DNA of 64,000 nucleotides from Pseudomonas japonica (GTDB taxonomy: Bacteria; Pseudomonadota; Gammaproteobacteria; Pseudomonadales; Pseudomonadaceae): the NCBI RefSeq assembly GCF_013522925.1, contig NZ_JAAMQU010000014.1, forward strand, positions 1 to 64,000. The letters run 5' to 3'. Below the pieces are notes generated by a model. That model saw nothing but the letters and a program-made list of their open reading frames with translations, had not been told where the DNA came from and ran no database searches. The position numbers and the translations under genes are program-made. How positions within the stretch are numbered: position 1 is the first letter of the stretch; each line of letters starts with the position of its first letter. Positions 1 through 8,240 of the stretch are shown in pieces.

Positions 1-4
1 GAAA

Positions 5-283
5 CCCGAGAGGCCATGGCCGCCTGTGCGGTAGATAACCTTCTGGCGGTGCTCTCGGGGCAACCGCCGCGTAACCCCGCCAACCAGCCACGGCGGTGAA
101 CGCACAGCCGGCCGTTTGGCCAGGGGAGCGCTGGCTGCTAAAGCCCCGAGAGGCCATGGCCGCCTGTGCGGTAGATAACCTTCTGGCGGTGCTCTCGGGG
201 CAACCGCCGCGTAACCCCGCCAACCAGCCACGGCGGTGAACGCACAGCCGGCCGTTTGGCCAGGGGAACGCTGGCTGCTAAAG
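5..283. repeat. 139-base tandem direct duplication
   Basis: Bases 5-143 and 145-283 are the same sequence at a spacing of 140; the only difference I find is g128 versus a268. Each copy contains an 8-base inverted repeat (CCCGAGAG at 5-12 with CTCTCGGG at 52-59), the palindrome GGCCATGGCC, and further CCGCC/GGCGG complementarity, so each copy could fold. Copy edges are sharp: 1-4 do not match 141-144, and base 284 differs from base 144. No coding sequence is convincing on either strand. The nature of the unit (intergenic repeat, structured RNA or recent duplication) is unknown. Confidence 0.9.
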
Positions 284-294
284 TAGCGCGCCCA

Positions 295-320
295 CCGGCC
301 TCGCCTTGGCCGGCCTTCTT
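295..320 (+). terminator. possible hairpin terminator upstream of copD
   Basis: CCGGCC at 295-300 pairs with GGCCGG at 308-313 around a 7-base loop, followed by the T-rich CCTTCTT. It could end a transcript coming from left of the window. The T-run is weak, so this is only a candidate. Confidence 0.35.
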
Positions 321-342
321 GCCTGCGGAACACCCCCTTGCC

Positions 343-1188
343 ATGACTGCCTTGGTTGTACTTCGTTTTCTTCACTATTTTGCAGTGCTGAGCCTGTTCG
401 GCGTCAGTGTATTCAGGCCTCTGCTCCTCGCAGGCATGCCGCAGCTTCCCGCCCTTCGCCAACGGATGGACCCGGTGCTGTGCCTGGTGGCGTTGCTGGC
501 GTTTCTCAGCGCGGTGGGTTGGCTGCTTGCGGCCAGCGCCGGCATGGCGGGCGACTGGCACAGCGGCATTCAGCCCGCCACACTGCGTACGGTATTGCTC
601 GATACCGCCTTTGGCCGCATATGGGCCGCGCATGTGATTATTTGCCTGCTGCAATTGATCTGGTGGCGGTTGCCCGGCCAACGCTCGCCTTTGCCCGCGA
701 TCGCGCTGTCTGTGCTGGCTATCGCCACGCTTGCCCCGGTGGGCCACACCGGGATGCTGGGCGGCGTTGCGGGTACACTGCTCGCGCTCAACCAGCTGCT
801 GCACTTGGCCGCCACGGGCGGATGGGTCGGGGCCTTGTTGTTGCTGGGCTGGATCGCCGTGCAGCCCCGGGGCTTGCGGCCAGGCGCACTCGCGCTTGAT
901 TTTGGCCGCTACGGCCTGCCGATGGTTGGGGTGATAGCCATCACCGGCCTGCTCAACCTCTGGGCAATCACCGGCACACTCCTGCCGGGCGCAAGCCCCT
1001 TTGCCACGGTGTTATGGATCAAGCTGGCCGCAGTCGCGGGGATGTTGGCGCTTGCGCTCTGGCACCGTGCGCATGCCCTGCGCGCCGGCGAAGCGAACCT
1101 GAAGCTCACGCTGGGGCTCGAATGGCTATGCGGGCTGGTGGCGCTGCTGGCGGTTGCCTGGCTTGGAACGCTACCGCCTTCCCTCTGA
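343..1188 (+). CDS. copD: CopD-family copper resistance / transport membrane protein
   Basis: 281 aa integral inner-membrane protein. The sequence shows about eight hydrophobic helices separated by short loops and matches the CopD/YebZ family, which works with the periplasmic copper binder CopC in copper uptake or resistance. The ATG at 343 begins a typical CopD N-terminus (MTALVVLRFLHYFAV); the frame stays open upstream to 256 but that part is hydrophilic, Pro-rich and overlaps the hairpin, so it was left out. No strong ribosome site is visible before 343. No copC lies between it and the tandem repeat; a partner left of the window cannot be excluded. Followed after 22 bases by the phosphoesterase gene on the same strand. 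Confidence 0.8.
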   Translation: MTALVVLRFLHYFAVLSLFGVSVFRPLLLAGMPQLPALRQRMDPVLCLVALLAFLSAVGWLLAASAGMAGDWHSGIQPATLRTVLLDTAFGRIWAAHVIICLLQLIWWRLPGQRSPLPAIALSVLAIATLAPVGHTGMLGGVAGTLLALNQLLHLAATGGWVGALLLLGWIAVQPRGLRPGALALDFGRYGLPMVGVIAITGLLNLWAITGTLLPGASPFATVLWIKLAAVAGMLALALWHRAHALRAGEANLKLTLGLEWLCGLVALLAVAWLGTLPPSL

Positions 1189-1210
1189 AACGTTCACACA
1201 CGAGGCACTC

Positions 1211-1666
1211 ATGAAAATCGGCCTGATCGCAGACACCCATGGCTTGTTGCGCCCGGAAGCCCTGGCGGCGCTGCAGGGCTGCGATCACCTGATTCACGCC
1301 GGGGACATTGGCAAGCCGGATATTCTCGACCAACTGCGTGCCATTGCCCCGCTGAGTGTGGTGCGCGGCAACAACGACCGAGGCCTGCCCTGGGCCGATG
1401 GCCTTCCGGATCATTTGTTGCTCGACCTCGGTGGGTTACGGATCTACCTCACCCATGAACTCGCCGACGTGCCCTGGCCACTGCCCGGTGAGGCAACCGT
1501 GGTAGTGACCGGGCACTCGCACAAGCCGCTGATCGCCCACAAGGACGGGGCCCTGCACATCAACCCTGGCAGTGCGGGGCCGCGGCGGTTCAAGCTGCCG
1601 GTTTCGGTCGCGCTGCTTGAGCCGACCCCAGCGGGGCCGCACGCCCGGCTCGTCCCTCTGGGCTGA
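1211..1666 (+). CDS. YfcE/MJ0936-type metallophosphoesterase
   Basis: 151 aa cytoplasmic phosphodiesterase of the calcineurin-like fold. All metal-binding blocks are visible: DTH at residues 8-10, GD in HAGDIG near 50, GNND near 73-76 and GHSH near 121-124, plus the closing NPGSAG. Members hydrolyse phosphodiesters in vitro with Mn2+; the physiological substrate is generally unknown. The ATG at 1211 was chosen because MKIGLIADTH is the standard family N-terminus; an upstream in-frame start at 1154 would lie inside copD. It is slightly shorter than E. coli YfcE. The last 77 bases overlap the convergent sensor kinase gene on the opposite strand. Confidence 0.88.
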   Translation: MKIGLIADTHGLLRPEALAALQGCDHLIHAGDIGKPDILDQLRAIAPLSVVRGNNDRGLPWADGLPDHLLLDLGGLRIYLTHELADVPWPLPGEATVVVTGHSHKPLIAHKDGALHINPGSAGPRRFKLPVSVALLEPTPAGPHARLVPLG

Positions 1667-4600
1667 AGGTCATACCGCGCAGATGTTGCTGAAGCCCGGC
1701 CATCTCCGCCAGCAACCCCTGCAGCGTCGCTTCGCCACGTTCCATGGCCTCACAGCGATCGACCAACCCTGCGGCGCCCACGATACGTGCCCCGCCCTTT
1801 ACCCGGTGCACCACGTCGTCGAGTTCCGGCGAGGCCGTGGTGAGGCCCTGCAGCCGCTGGTAATCCTGCGCGAGCGCTTGTAAAAGGCTGTCTCGCAGCC
1901 GGCGAGCCGAGGTCACGCAGCCTCCCGCCAGGCTGAGCAGCGCCTCCGGGCTGTCATGAGCACGCACCGGCGTAGCCGTAAGGGTAGCTGGCAGTGCTGG
2001 CGCAAGCGCGGCCGCCAAGGCTTCCAGCCCCAGGGGTTTGCCCAGACATTCGTCGATGCCGGCTTCACGGCAGCGTTCGCGTTGATCCCCTGTGGTATCG
2101 GCAGTGCATGCGAGCAGGCGGCAGGGCCTCAACCCCTTGCGCTGCTCTTCCAGGCGAATGGCGCGCGCCAGGTCGTAACCATCCATTCCCGGCATTTCGC
2201 AATCACAGATCACCGCATCGAAACCTCGATGACTGCACCACTCTCGCAGGCCGTTCGCGCCGTCTTCAGCCACGGTCACGCGGTGCCCGAGATAACTGAG
2301 CTGTTGAGCGAGCAGCAAACGGTTGGGCTCGTGGTCGTCCACCACCAGCACGCTGATGGTCGCTTGGGTACAGGTGGCCAGGCTGGGCTGGGCGGGCTTT
2401 TCCACGCTGCAGCGTGGCAGGCGAAGGCAGGCTTCCACTCGGCTGCCCTCGCCTTCCCGGCTGGAGAGCTCCAGCCCGCCGCCCATCATCCGGCATAGAT
2501 GGTGACTGATAGACAGCCCCAGCCCGGCACCTGTGCGGCCCGACAACTGATGGTTGCCGGCCTGCTGGTAAGGCTGGCAGAGGCGACGCAGGTCCGATTT
2601 GGGAATACCGATCCCGGTATCCTGCACCACCAGCCTTACCACGAGCTCGTTGTGTGCGGGTTCTGCCGTCAGGTGTACGCTCACCCGCCCCTGACGGGTA
2701 AACTTGATGGCGTTGCTCAACAGGTTGCCCAGCACCTGCTGAAACCGTAAAGGGTCCAGTACCACGCCCCACCCCGTATCCTGCTGGACGGTAAGTTCCA
2801 GCTGCAGGGATTTCTCCCGCGCCCGCGCCTGGTAAAGCTGCACGGCCTGGCGCGTCAGCGCATCCACTTCAACGGGCCGGGGGTTGAGGTTCAGATGCCC
2901 GGACTCGATACGGCTGATGTCCAGGATATCGTTGAGCAGTTCCAGCAGGCCGCTCGCGGATTCGGACGCTACCCTCAGCGCCAGCATATCCAACTCGCCC
3001 GTGTCGGCCTTGCGCCGCGCCAGCTCCAGCATCCCCAGAACCGCGTTCATCGGCGTGCGTATTTCGTGGCTGGCCGTGGCCAGGAAGCGCGACTTGGCCC
3101 GATTGGCCGAATCAGCCTCCTCCTTGGCGGCCTGCAGGGCGTCATACAGACGCTGGCGTTCGGTGATGTCTATCCACCCGCCGATCAGGCCCATGATGTT
3201 GCCGCTGCTGTCGCGGTACGGGAGGATCCAGTGGAACACGGTAAGTTCGCGGCCATCACGCAGGCGTAGCTGCCGATCCTCGACGATAGGCTGGCCGTCG
3301 GCGATCACCTGGTGGTACAGCGCTTCGTATGCGGCTGCCTGGTCGTGAGCCAGTGGTATGCGCGTGACCCTTTGCCCGATCACCGCACCGCGCTCTACCC
3401 CCAGTGCGAGCAAATAACTGGCATTACAGTCCAGCAGGCACCCTCCACGGCTGCGCACGTACACCGGATGCGGGGTGCCGTCGATCATCACGCGCACGAA
3501 CTCCAGCTGATCGGTGAGTGCCTGCTCGGCGGCCTTGCGCCGGCGTACCTGTCGCCGTAACAGGCGAATCCACACCACTGCCAATAGCAGCATCGCCCCT
3601 GCAACGGCAAAGGCCGGAACTAGCCACCTGGCCTGCGTCGGCCACTCCGGTTCCACGTGAATTTCACTGCGCCAACGGCGGGCCATGGTGTCCAGCACTG
3701 CGGGTTCGAAGCTCAGTAGCGCCTGATCAAGGATGGCCGGCAAGGCCTGTTGCCCATAGGCCACCGCAAACCCGTACCGGCGTGGCGGCAGCGGCAACAC
3801 GCTGCCTATGCGCCATGACTTTTCCGGGCTACCCGCAAGCATGACCCGTGCCTGTTCGTAGGGCAGCACCGCTGCCCGGGCATGGCCGGCAGTGACCGAA
3901 TCCAGGGCACCCCGGGCCGTGACGGTTTCCTCCCAACGGACAGTCGGCCAGCGCCCCGCCAACGTAGCGGTCGATGCCAGCGAAGCCGGTACCGACACCA
4001 CTTGCCCGTCCCAATCAGCCAGGCCTTCGGCACGCTGCACGGCACCGTTGGTCACCAGCACAGGCACGGTACTCAGCCACGCCCGGGTAAGGCGCAGGCT
4101 ACCCGGCGCCTCGGCATCCGAAGCCATGGCGGCGGCGAGGTCCACTTCTCCGTGCTCCAGTGCAGCCACCAGGGCGGCATGGGACGCCAGCGGGACGGGT
4201 TCGAACACAAGCCCGGTCCGCTGGCCAATACGCGCCAGAAGGTCCGCAGCCAAGCCCTTGAATTGGCCCTCGTTGTTTTGAAAGCTCAGCGGCGCGAATT
4301 CACGCAGATAGCCAACCCGCACGCGAGGGTGAGCGTCCATCCAGCGCCGGGCTTCGGCGGTCCAGGTCAGCGTTGACGCTTCACTGAGCCGCGCCGCGCC
4401 GCGGCTCCAGGTGTCATCGACCTTTTTGCGCCATGCCGCGGGGGCACTGGCAAGGCACGCGTTGACCAGCCCGGCCAGGCGTGTGTCGCTGGCACGCAGC
4501 AGGAAGGCAATGCCGCTTGGCCGCGGTGGCAGGAAGGTGACTTGCTCGCGCCCGGACAACGGGCTTTGCGCCAGCTGCGCCGCGACCGCTCGGGCATTGC

Positions 4601-5237
4601 CCAGCGCCATGTGCACCTGCCCCACCGCAACCGCCGCCAGGCCATTAAGCAGCGAAGGCACAGCCACAGGCTGATAGTCAGCCGCCAGCTCGGCCAGCTC
4701 CGCTTCACTCACGTAGCCCCCGTTGACGGCAATGGTCCCGCCACGCTGCTCGGTGATGCGGTCGGCGCGCCGCACCAGCACCGGCTCGTCCGCGGCATAC
4801 GGCCGGCTACGAACAAGCCCCGGCAGGTCGGCTTCTTCGGCGTAGGCGGAGGTAAGCATGTCGACGTCGCCGGCGCGCAGCGCTTCCACGGCGGCGCTGC
4901 GAGCCTCATAGGCCTGGATGCGCACCTCCAGGTGCAACTGTTCGGACAGCAGACGCACGTACTCGGCACTGATGCCCTCGTAGTGCTGACCATTGCCGAG
5001 CTGATCGAAGGGCGGGGTGTCGGGCCGCGTAACCCCTACCCGCAGCACGCGCCTGCGCCAGAGCCAGCGCCTGTCGTCATCCGGCAGTTCAAGCCGGACG
5101 ATGGCTTCGGTGCCCGCGGCCAGCCGGGAATGCAATGCCGGCTGTTCGGCGCACGCCAGCGGAACGGCCAGGCCGGCCACAAGTGCAAGGGCAAGAAGTA
5201 CTGCCCGCCTGGTCAAGTGCCGCCGTTGGATCAACAC
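1590..5237 (-). CDS. BvgS/EvgS/RocS1-like hybrid sensor histidine kinase
   Basis: 1215 aa. Order seen: signal peptide (1-30), two periplasmic SBP_bac_3 domains (about 63-290 and 305-525), one membrane helix (about 545-567), PAS (about 580-700), HisKA with ASHEIRTP and phospho-acceptor His724, HATPase (NLLSNAIKFT, DTGIGI, GAGLGLSI), receiver with Asp1012 in CDCEMPG, and a C-terminal HPt with His1144 in HRVKGG. This is the full phosphorelay layout of BvgS-class unorthodox kinases; in P. aeruginosa the closest layout is RocS1, which controls fimbrial genes. The start is GTG at 5237 with GGAGG 8 bases upstream, overlapping the stop of the response regulator gene by 7 bases, implying translational coupling. 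Its 3' end overlaps the convergent phosphoesterase gene by 77 bases. Ligand unknown; no fimbrial genes are nearby. Confidence 0.93.
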   Translation of the reverse strand: MLIQRRHLTRRAVLLALALVAGLAVPLACAEQPALHSRLAAGTEAIVRLELPDDDRRWLWRRRVLRVGVTRPDTPPFDQLGNGQHYEGISAEYVRLLSEQLHLEVRIQAYEARSAAVEALRAGDVDMLTSAYAEEADLPGLVRSRPYAADEPVLVRRADRITEQRGGTIAVNGGYVSEAELAELAADYQPVAVPSLLNGLAAVAVGQVHMALGNARAVAAQLAQSPLSGREQVTFLPPRPSGIAFLLRASDTRLAGLVNACLASAPAAWRKKVDDTWSRGAARLSEASTLTWTAEARRWMDAHPRVRVGYLREFAPLSFQNNEGQFKGLAADLLARIGQRTGLVFEPVPLASHAALVAALEHGEVDLAAAMASDAEAPGSLRLTRAWLSTVPVLVTNGAVQRAEGLADWDGQVVSVPASLASTATLAGRWPTVRWEETVTARGALDSVTAGHARAAVLPYEQARVMLAGSPEKSWRIGSVLPLPPRRYGFAVAYGQQALPAILDQALLSFEPAVLDTMARRWRSEIHVEPEWPTQARWLVPAFAVAGAMLLLAVVWIRLLRRQVRRRKAAEQALTDQLEFVRVMIDGTPHPVYVRSRGGCLLDCNASYLLALGVERGAVIGQRVTRIPLAHDQAAAYEALYHQVIADGQPIVEDRQLRLRDGRELTVFHWILPYRDSSGNIMGLIGGWIDITERQRLYDALQAAKEEADSANRAKSRFLATASHEIRTPMNAVLGMLELARRKADTGELDMLALRVASESASGLLELLNDILDISRIESGHLNLNPRPVEVDALTRQAVQLYQARAREKSLQLELTVQQDTGWGVVLDPLRFQQVLGNLLSNAIKFTRQGRVSVHLTAEPAHNELVVRLVVQDTGIGIPKSDLRRLCQPYQQAGNHQLSGRTGAGLGLSISHHLCRMMGGGLELSSREGEGSRVEACLRLPRCSVEKPAQPSLATCTQATISVLVVDDHEPNRLLLAQQLSYLGHRVTVAEDGANGLREWCSHRGFDAVICDCEMPGMDGYDLARAIRLEEQRKGLRPCRLLACTADTTGDQRERCREAGIDECLGKPLGLEALAAALAPALPATLTATPVRAHDSPEALLSLAGGCVTSARRLRDSLLQALAQDYQRLQGLTTASPELDDVVHRVKGGARIVGAAGLVDRCEAMERGEATLQGLLAEMAGLQQHLRGMTFSPEGRAGRAAPLGSAQAARPKPAA

Positions 5238-5857
5238 AATTGATGCCTCCGGGCGATTTCCGCCAGTGCGACGACTGAGGGAACACCCAGCTTTTCCATC
5301 AGGCGATATTTGTAGCTGCTCACGGTCTTGGCACTAAGCGCCAGGTGCTGGCCGATCAAGCGGTTGGTATACCCCCGTGCGAGGTGATGAAGCACGAGGA
5401 TTTCCCGGTCGCTGAGCTCGGCCAGGCACTCGCGCTCGGTGCGCAGCGAATCCTGGCGCCGCACGCTGCTGTAGGTCACGTCGGGGAAATAGCTGTAACC
5501 CTCACGCAGGGCCCGCACGGCCTTGCGCAACTCCGCAAGCTCGTTGTTCTTGGCCACGAACCCGCAAGCGCCGGCCTTCATGCATCGGAGGGAATAGAAT
5601 TCCGCCGGCAGGGAGCTGAGCACCAGGACCTTGGTTGGCAAGCGCAGGCTGCGCAACCGCTGGATCACCGTAAGGCCATCCAGCAAAGGCATGGAGATAT
5701 CGACGATCGCGAGGTCTGGCAGCGCCTCCCGCGCGATCTGCAGCGCCTGACGGCCGTTGTCGGTTTCGCCCACGATGTCTACGCCATCCTGCGCCAGCAA
5801 CAGGCTGACACTAGCCCGTATGAAAGGATGGTCGTCGACGATGATTGCCCGGTACAT
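5231..5857 (-). CDS. LuxR/NarL-type response regulator (BvgA/RocA1-like)
   Basis: 208 aa. Receiver domain (about 3-120) with acidic pocket D8-D9, phospho-acceptor D53 in VDISMP, and a LuxR C-terminal helix-turn-helix (about 145-205; LSDREILVLHHLARGYTN, then SAKTVSSYKYRLMEKL). It is the first gene of a two-gene operon with the hybrid kinase, which should phosphorylate D53 through its HPt domain (inferred from family and gene overlap). A very strong Shine-Dalgarno, AAGGAGGT, sits just before the ATG at 5857. Similar pairs include BvgAS, EvgAS and RocA1-RocS1. Targets cannot be read from the sequence. Confidence 0.92.
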   Translation of the reverse strand: MYRAIIVDDHPFIRASVSLLLAQDGVDIVGETDNGRQALQIAREALPDLAIVDISMPLLDGLTVIQRLRSLRLPTKVLVLSSLPAEFYSLRCMKAGACGFVAKNNELAELRKAVRALREGYSYFPDVTYSSVRRQDSLRTERECLAELSDREILVLHHLARGYTNRLIGQHLALSAKTVSSYKYRLMEKLGVPSVVALAEIARRHQLC

Positions 5858-6060
5858 GGGACACCTCCTTGGCTATAACCGCCTATCGCATGACGGGATA
5901 GGGATTATTCGGCAGTGGGCCTGAGGAGTCTGTAGGACGCGTCCGAGCTGGTTGTAGGAAAGGTGGAAGAGGTTCTGCGAATTCCCTGAAGAGGGGTGTT
6001 CAAGGGAGCATTGGCGGTTGCGTTGTGGTCTATGGGACAGGCCCCGAAGGATGTTTCCTC

Positions 6061-7110
6061 ATGTTGGACACTGCCGTACCTGCCCTGCCCCCCGACCTTC
6101 ATTACGTCGACGATAGCCAGCCGGGTATCCGCCGACGCAAACTCAGGGGCAAGTTCGCGTATTTCAACCCTGATGGAACGCGCATCACCGACCCTGAAGA
6201 AATCAAGCGGATCAATGCGCTGGTGATACCGCCCGCTTACCAGGATGTATGGATTTGCCCCGATGCCCGTGGCCATTTGCAAGCGACCGGTCGGGATGCA
6301 CGAGGGCGCAAGCAGTACCGTTATCACGCGCGCTGGCGGGAATTGCGCGACGAAAACAAATACAACCGCATGCTTGCCTTCGGCAAAAGCCTCCCCCGGG
6401 TGCGGCGCCAGCTGGAGGAGCATCTGGCAACGCCGGGGCTGTCACGTAATAAAGTCATGGCCGCGGTGATTTCGTTGCTGGACGCCACCTTGATCCGCGT
6501 CGGCAACAGCCAATATGCCCGGGATAACCAGTCCTATGGCCTGACAACGCTACTGAACGAGCACGTGGAGGTGAAAGGCAGCGCTATCGCCTTCCAGTTT
6601 CGCGGCAAGAGCGGCGTGGAGCATCAGGTAAGCCTGAAGGACAAGCGCCTGGCGCGGATCATCAAGCGGTGCATGGACCTGCCAGGCCAGCACCTGTTCC
6701 AGTACCTGGACGACAACGGCGAGCGCCACCACATCAGCTCCCACGATGTGAACGACTACCTGCGCGGTCTGCATGGCAGCGACTTCACGGCCAAGGATTA
6801 CCGCACCTGGGCCGGCAGCGCACTGGCCCTGGCGATGCTTCGCGAGCTGCACTGGCAACCCGAGCCGGATGCCAAGCGGCATATTGTGGAAATGGTCAAA
6901 CATGTGGCGCGTCAGCTTGGCAATACCCCTGCGGTTTGCCGCCGTTGCTACATACACCCTGCGGTACTCGAACGTTTTGTGTTGGGCGAACTCGCGGCGC
7001 TGCCCAAGCCGAGACAGCGCAAAGGCCTGAGGCTTGAAGAAGTTGCGCTGGCGACTTTCCTGGAAAACCTCGCCGAAGTGGCAGACGCGCAGGTGCGGCA
7101 GGCTAGCTGA
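6061..7110 (+). CDS. bacterial DNA topoisomerase IB
   Basis: 349 aa, poxvirus-like type IB topoisomerase. These enzymes relax supercoils through a 3'-phosphotyrosyl intermediate. The likely nucleophile is Tyr297 in the conserved block CRRCYIHP; the upstream FTAKDYRTWAGS block and RGKSG segment are also typical of the bacterial family. Start ATG 6061 has GAAGGA 9 bases upstream; a GTG at 6025 is in frame but lacks a ribosome site. Preceded by about 200 noncoding bases shared with the divergent response regulator, and followed by an inverted repeat that separates it from a convergent small gene. Accessory in Pseudomonas, not the essential topoisomerase. Confidence 0.93.
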   Translation: MLDTAVPALPPDLHYVDDSQPGIRRRKLRGKFAYFNPDGTRITDPEEIKRINALVIPPAYQDVWICPDARGHLQATGRDARGRKQYRYHARWRELRDENKYNRMLAFGKSLPRVRRQLEEHLATPGLSRNKVMAAVISLLDATLIRVGNSQYARDNQSYGLTTLLNEHVEVKGSAIAFQFRGKSGVEHQVSLKDKRLARIIKRCMDLPGQHLFQYLDDNGERHHISSHDVNDYLRGLHGSDFTAKDYRTWAGSALALAMLRELHWQPEPDAKRHIVEMVKHVARQLGNTPAVCRRCYIHPAVLERFVLGELAALPKPRQRKGLRLEEVALATFLENLAEVADAQVRQAS

Positions 7111-7124
7111 CTCTCTATCCTGCA

Positions 7125-7159
7125 CTCGCGAGCGACCTGCGGGTCAGGAAGCTCGCGAG
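7125..7159. terminator. inverted repeat between convergent genes
   Basis: CTCGCGAGC at 7125-7133 and GCTCGCGAG at 7151-7159 form a perfect 9-base stem with a 17-base loop, between the convergent ends of the topoisomerase gene and a 50-codon gene. It probably ends transcripts from both sides. The CTCGCGAG core resembles Pseudomonas REP palindromes, so it may also be a degenerate REP. Confidence 0.55.
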
Positions 7160-7171
7160 CGCACCCTATTA

Positions 7172-7324
7172 CTACTGCGTAGGTGCCGGTCCCTTGCCCG
7201 GATCGTTCTTGTCGATCGGCCGCGGGGCTTCACCTTGCTCATTCAGCTGCTTGTGCTTTTCTCCTACGTCGCCGGCCTGCTCGGGCTTGTGATCGAGGTC
7301 TTCACGTTGCGATTGCTTGTTCAT
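7172..7324 (-). CDS. small hydrophilic protein, unknown function
   Basis: 50 aa, very hydrophilic, rich in Gln, Glu, Lys, Asp and Pro, with no Cys and no hydrophobic segment, so probably disordered and cytoplasmic. The ATG at 7324 has GGAG at 7 bases; an ATG at 7330 sits directly on that site and is less likely. It ends in two consecutive stop codons (TAG TAA). Small proteins of this composition are often stress-induced in pseudomonads, but no function can be claimed. It is divergent from the SDR gene, and the roughly 115 bases between them must hold both promoters. Confidence 0.6.
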   Translation of the reverse strand: MNKQSQREDLDHKPEQAGDVGEKHKQLNEQGEAPRPIDKNDPGKGPAPTQ

Positions 7325-7439
7325 GGTCATGCTCCGGACGGTTCATGCATTGGGCAACAGCACATGCGCAATGTTTCCTCTGAACTCATCGCCCTGGCCG
7401 CCAGTCCCCATAAGAGTGACGTTTATGAGGCAAACCCGG

Positions 7440-8240
7440 ATGCACATCTCGCTCGAAAAACAAGTAGCACTCGTGACTGGCGCCAGTTCGGGCCTGGGCT
7501 ATGCCGCCGCCAAGGCGCTGGCCGCGGCAGGTGCTGCGGTGGTGATCAACTACAATAGCCACGCTGAACCTGCCGAGGAGCTGGCACAGGCTATCCGCGA
7601 CCAGGGTGGCCAGGCCATTGCCATTGGCGGCGACGTGAGCAATGAGGCGGACGTGGAAAAGCTGTTCGCGACTGCAGTTGACACCTTTGGCGCGCTGGAC
7701 ATTCTCGTGGCCAACTCTGGCCTGCAGAAGGACGCGCCCATCGCCGAAATGAGCCTGGAAGACTGGCGCAAGGTTATCGACGTAAACCTCACGGGTCAGT
7801 TTCTTTGTGCCCGCGCCGCGCTGCGGCAATTCGCCCGCCAGGGCCCGCGGCGGTCGGTGTCCCGCGCGAACGGCAAGATCATCCACATGAGCTCCGTGCA
7901 CCAGGTAATACCGTGGGCGGGCCACGCCAACTATGCTGCGTCCAAAGGTGGGGTAGACCTGCTCATGCGCACCATCGCCCAGGAAGTTGGCGAACTGCGC
8001 GTGCGAGTCAATGGCATTGCACCCGGAGCCATTCGTACGGCAATCAATGAAAAGGCCACCGAAGGCGACGCCGAGGCCAACCTGCTGAAACTCATTCCGT
8101 ACGGTCGCGTGGGCGAGCCCGACGATGTTGCCAATGCGATTGTATGGCTGGCTTCAGACCTGTCCGATTACGTACATGGCGCAACACTGTTCATCGACGG
8201 TGGCATGAGCCTGTACCCAGAGTTCCGAAACAATGGATGA
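7440..8240 (+). CDS. SDR-family oxidoreductase (glucose 1-dehydrogenase-like)
   Basis: 266 aa classical short-chain dehydrogenase. Seen: the nucleotide-binding TGASSGLG near residue 13, NAG-type block (VANSGLQ), catalytic Ser in MSSVHQ, and YAASKGG giving the Tyr-x3-Lys pair, then PGAIRT and the C-terminal GATLFIDGGMS. The pattern fits glucose 1-dehydrogenase-like SDRs, but substrate cannot be fixed by sequence. ATG 7440 is preferred since GAGG lies 9 bases before it; an ATG at 7425 is also in frame. Its last 8 bases overlap the start of the glycoside hydrolase gene, so the two are translated together and may act on related sugars (inference). Confidence 0.9.
   Translation: MHISLEKQVALVTGASSGLGYAAAKALAAAGAAVVINYNSHAEPAEELAQAIRDQGGQAIAIGGDVSNEADVEKLFATAVDTFGALDILVANSGLQKDAPIAEMSLEDWRKVIDVNLTGQFLCARAALRQFARQGPRRSVSRANGKIIHMSSVHQVIPWAGHANYAASKGGVDLLMRTIAQEVGELRVRVNGIAPGAIRTAINEKATEGDAEANLLKLIPYGRVGEPDDVANAIVWLASDLSDYVHGATLFIDGGMSLYPEFRNNG

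Noticed and set aside
256..342. N-terminal extension of CopD
   Set aside because: Hydrophilic, overlaps the repeat and a hairpin, and is not part of the CopD family.
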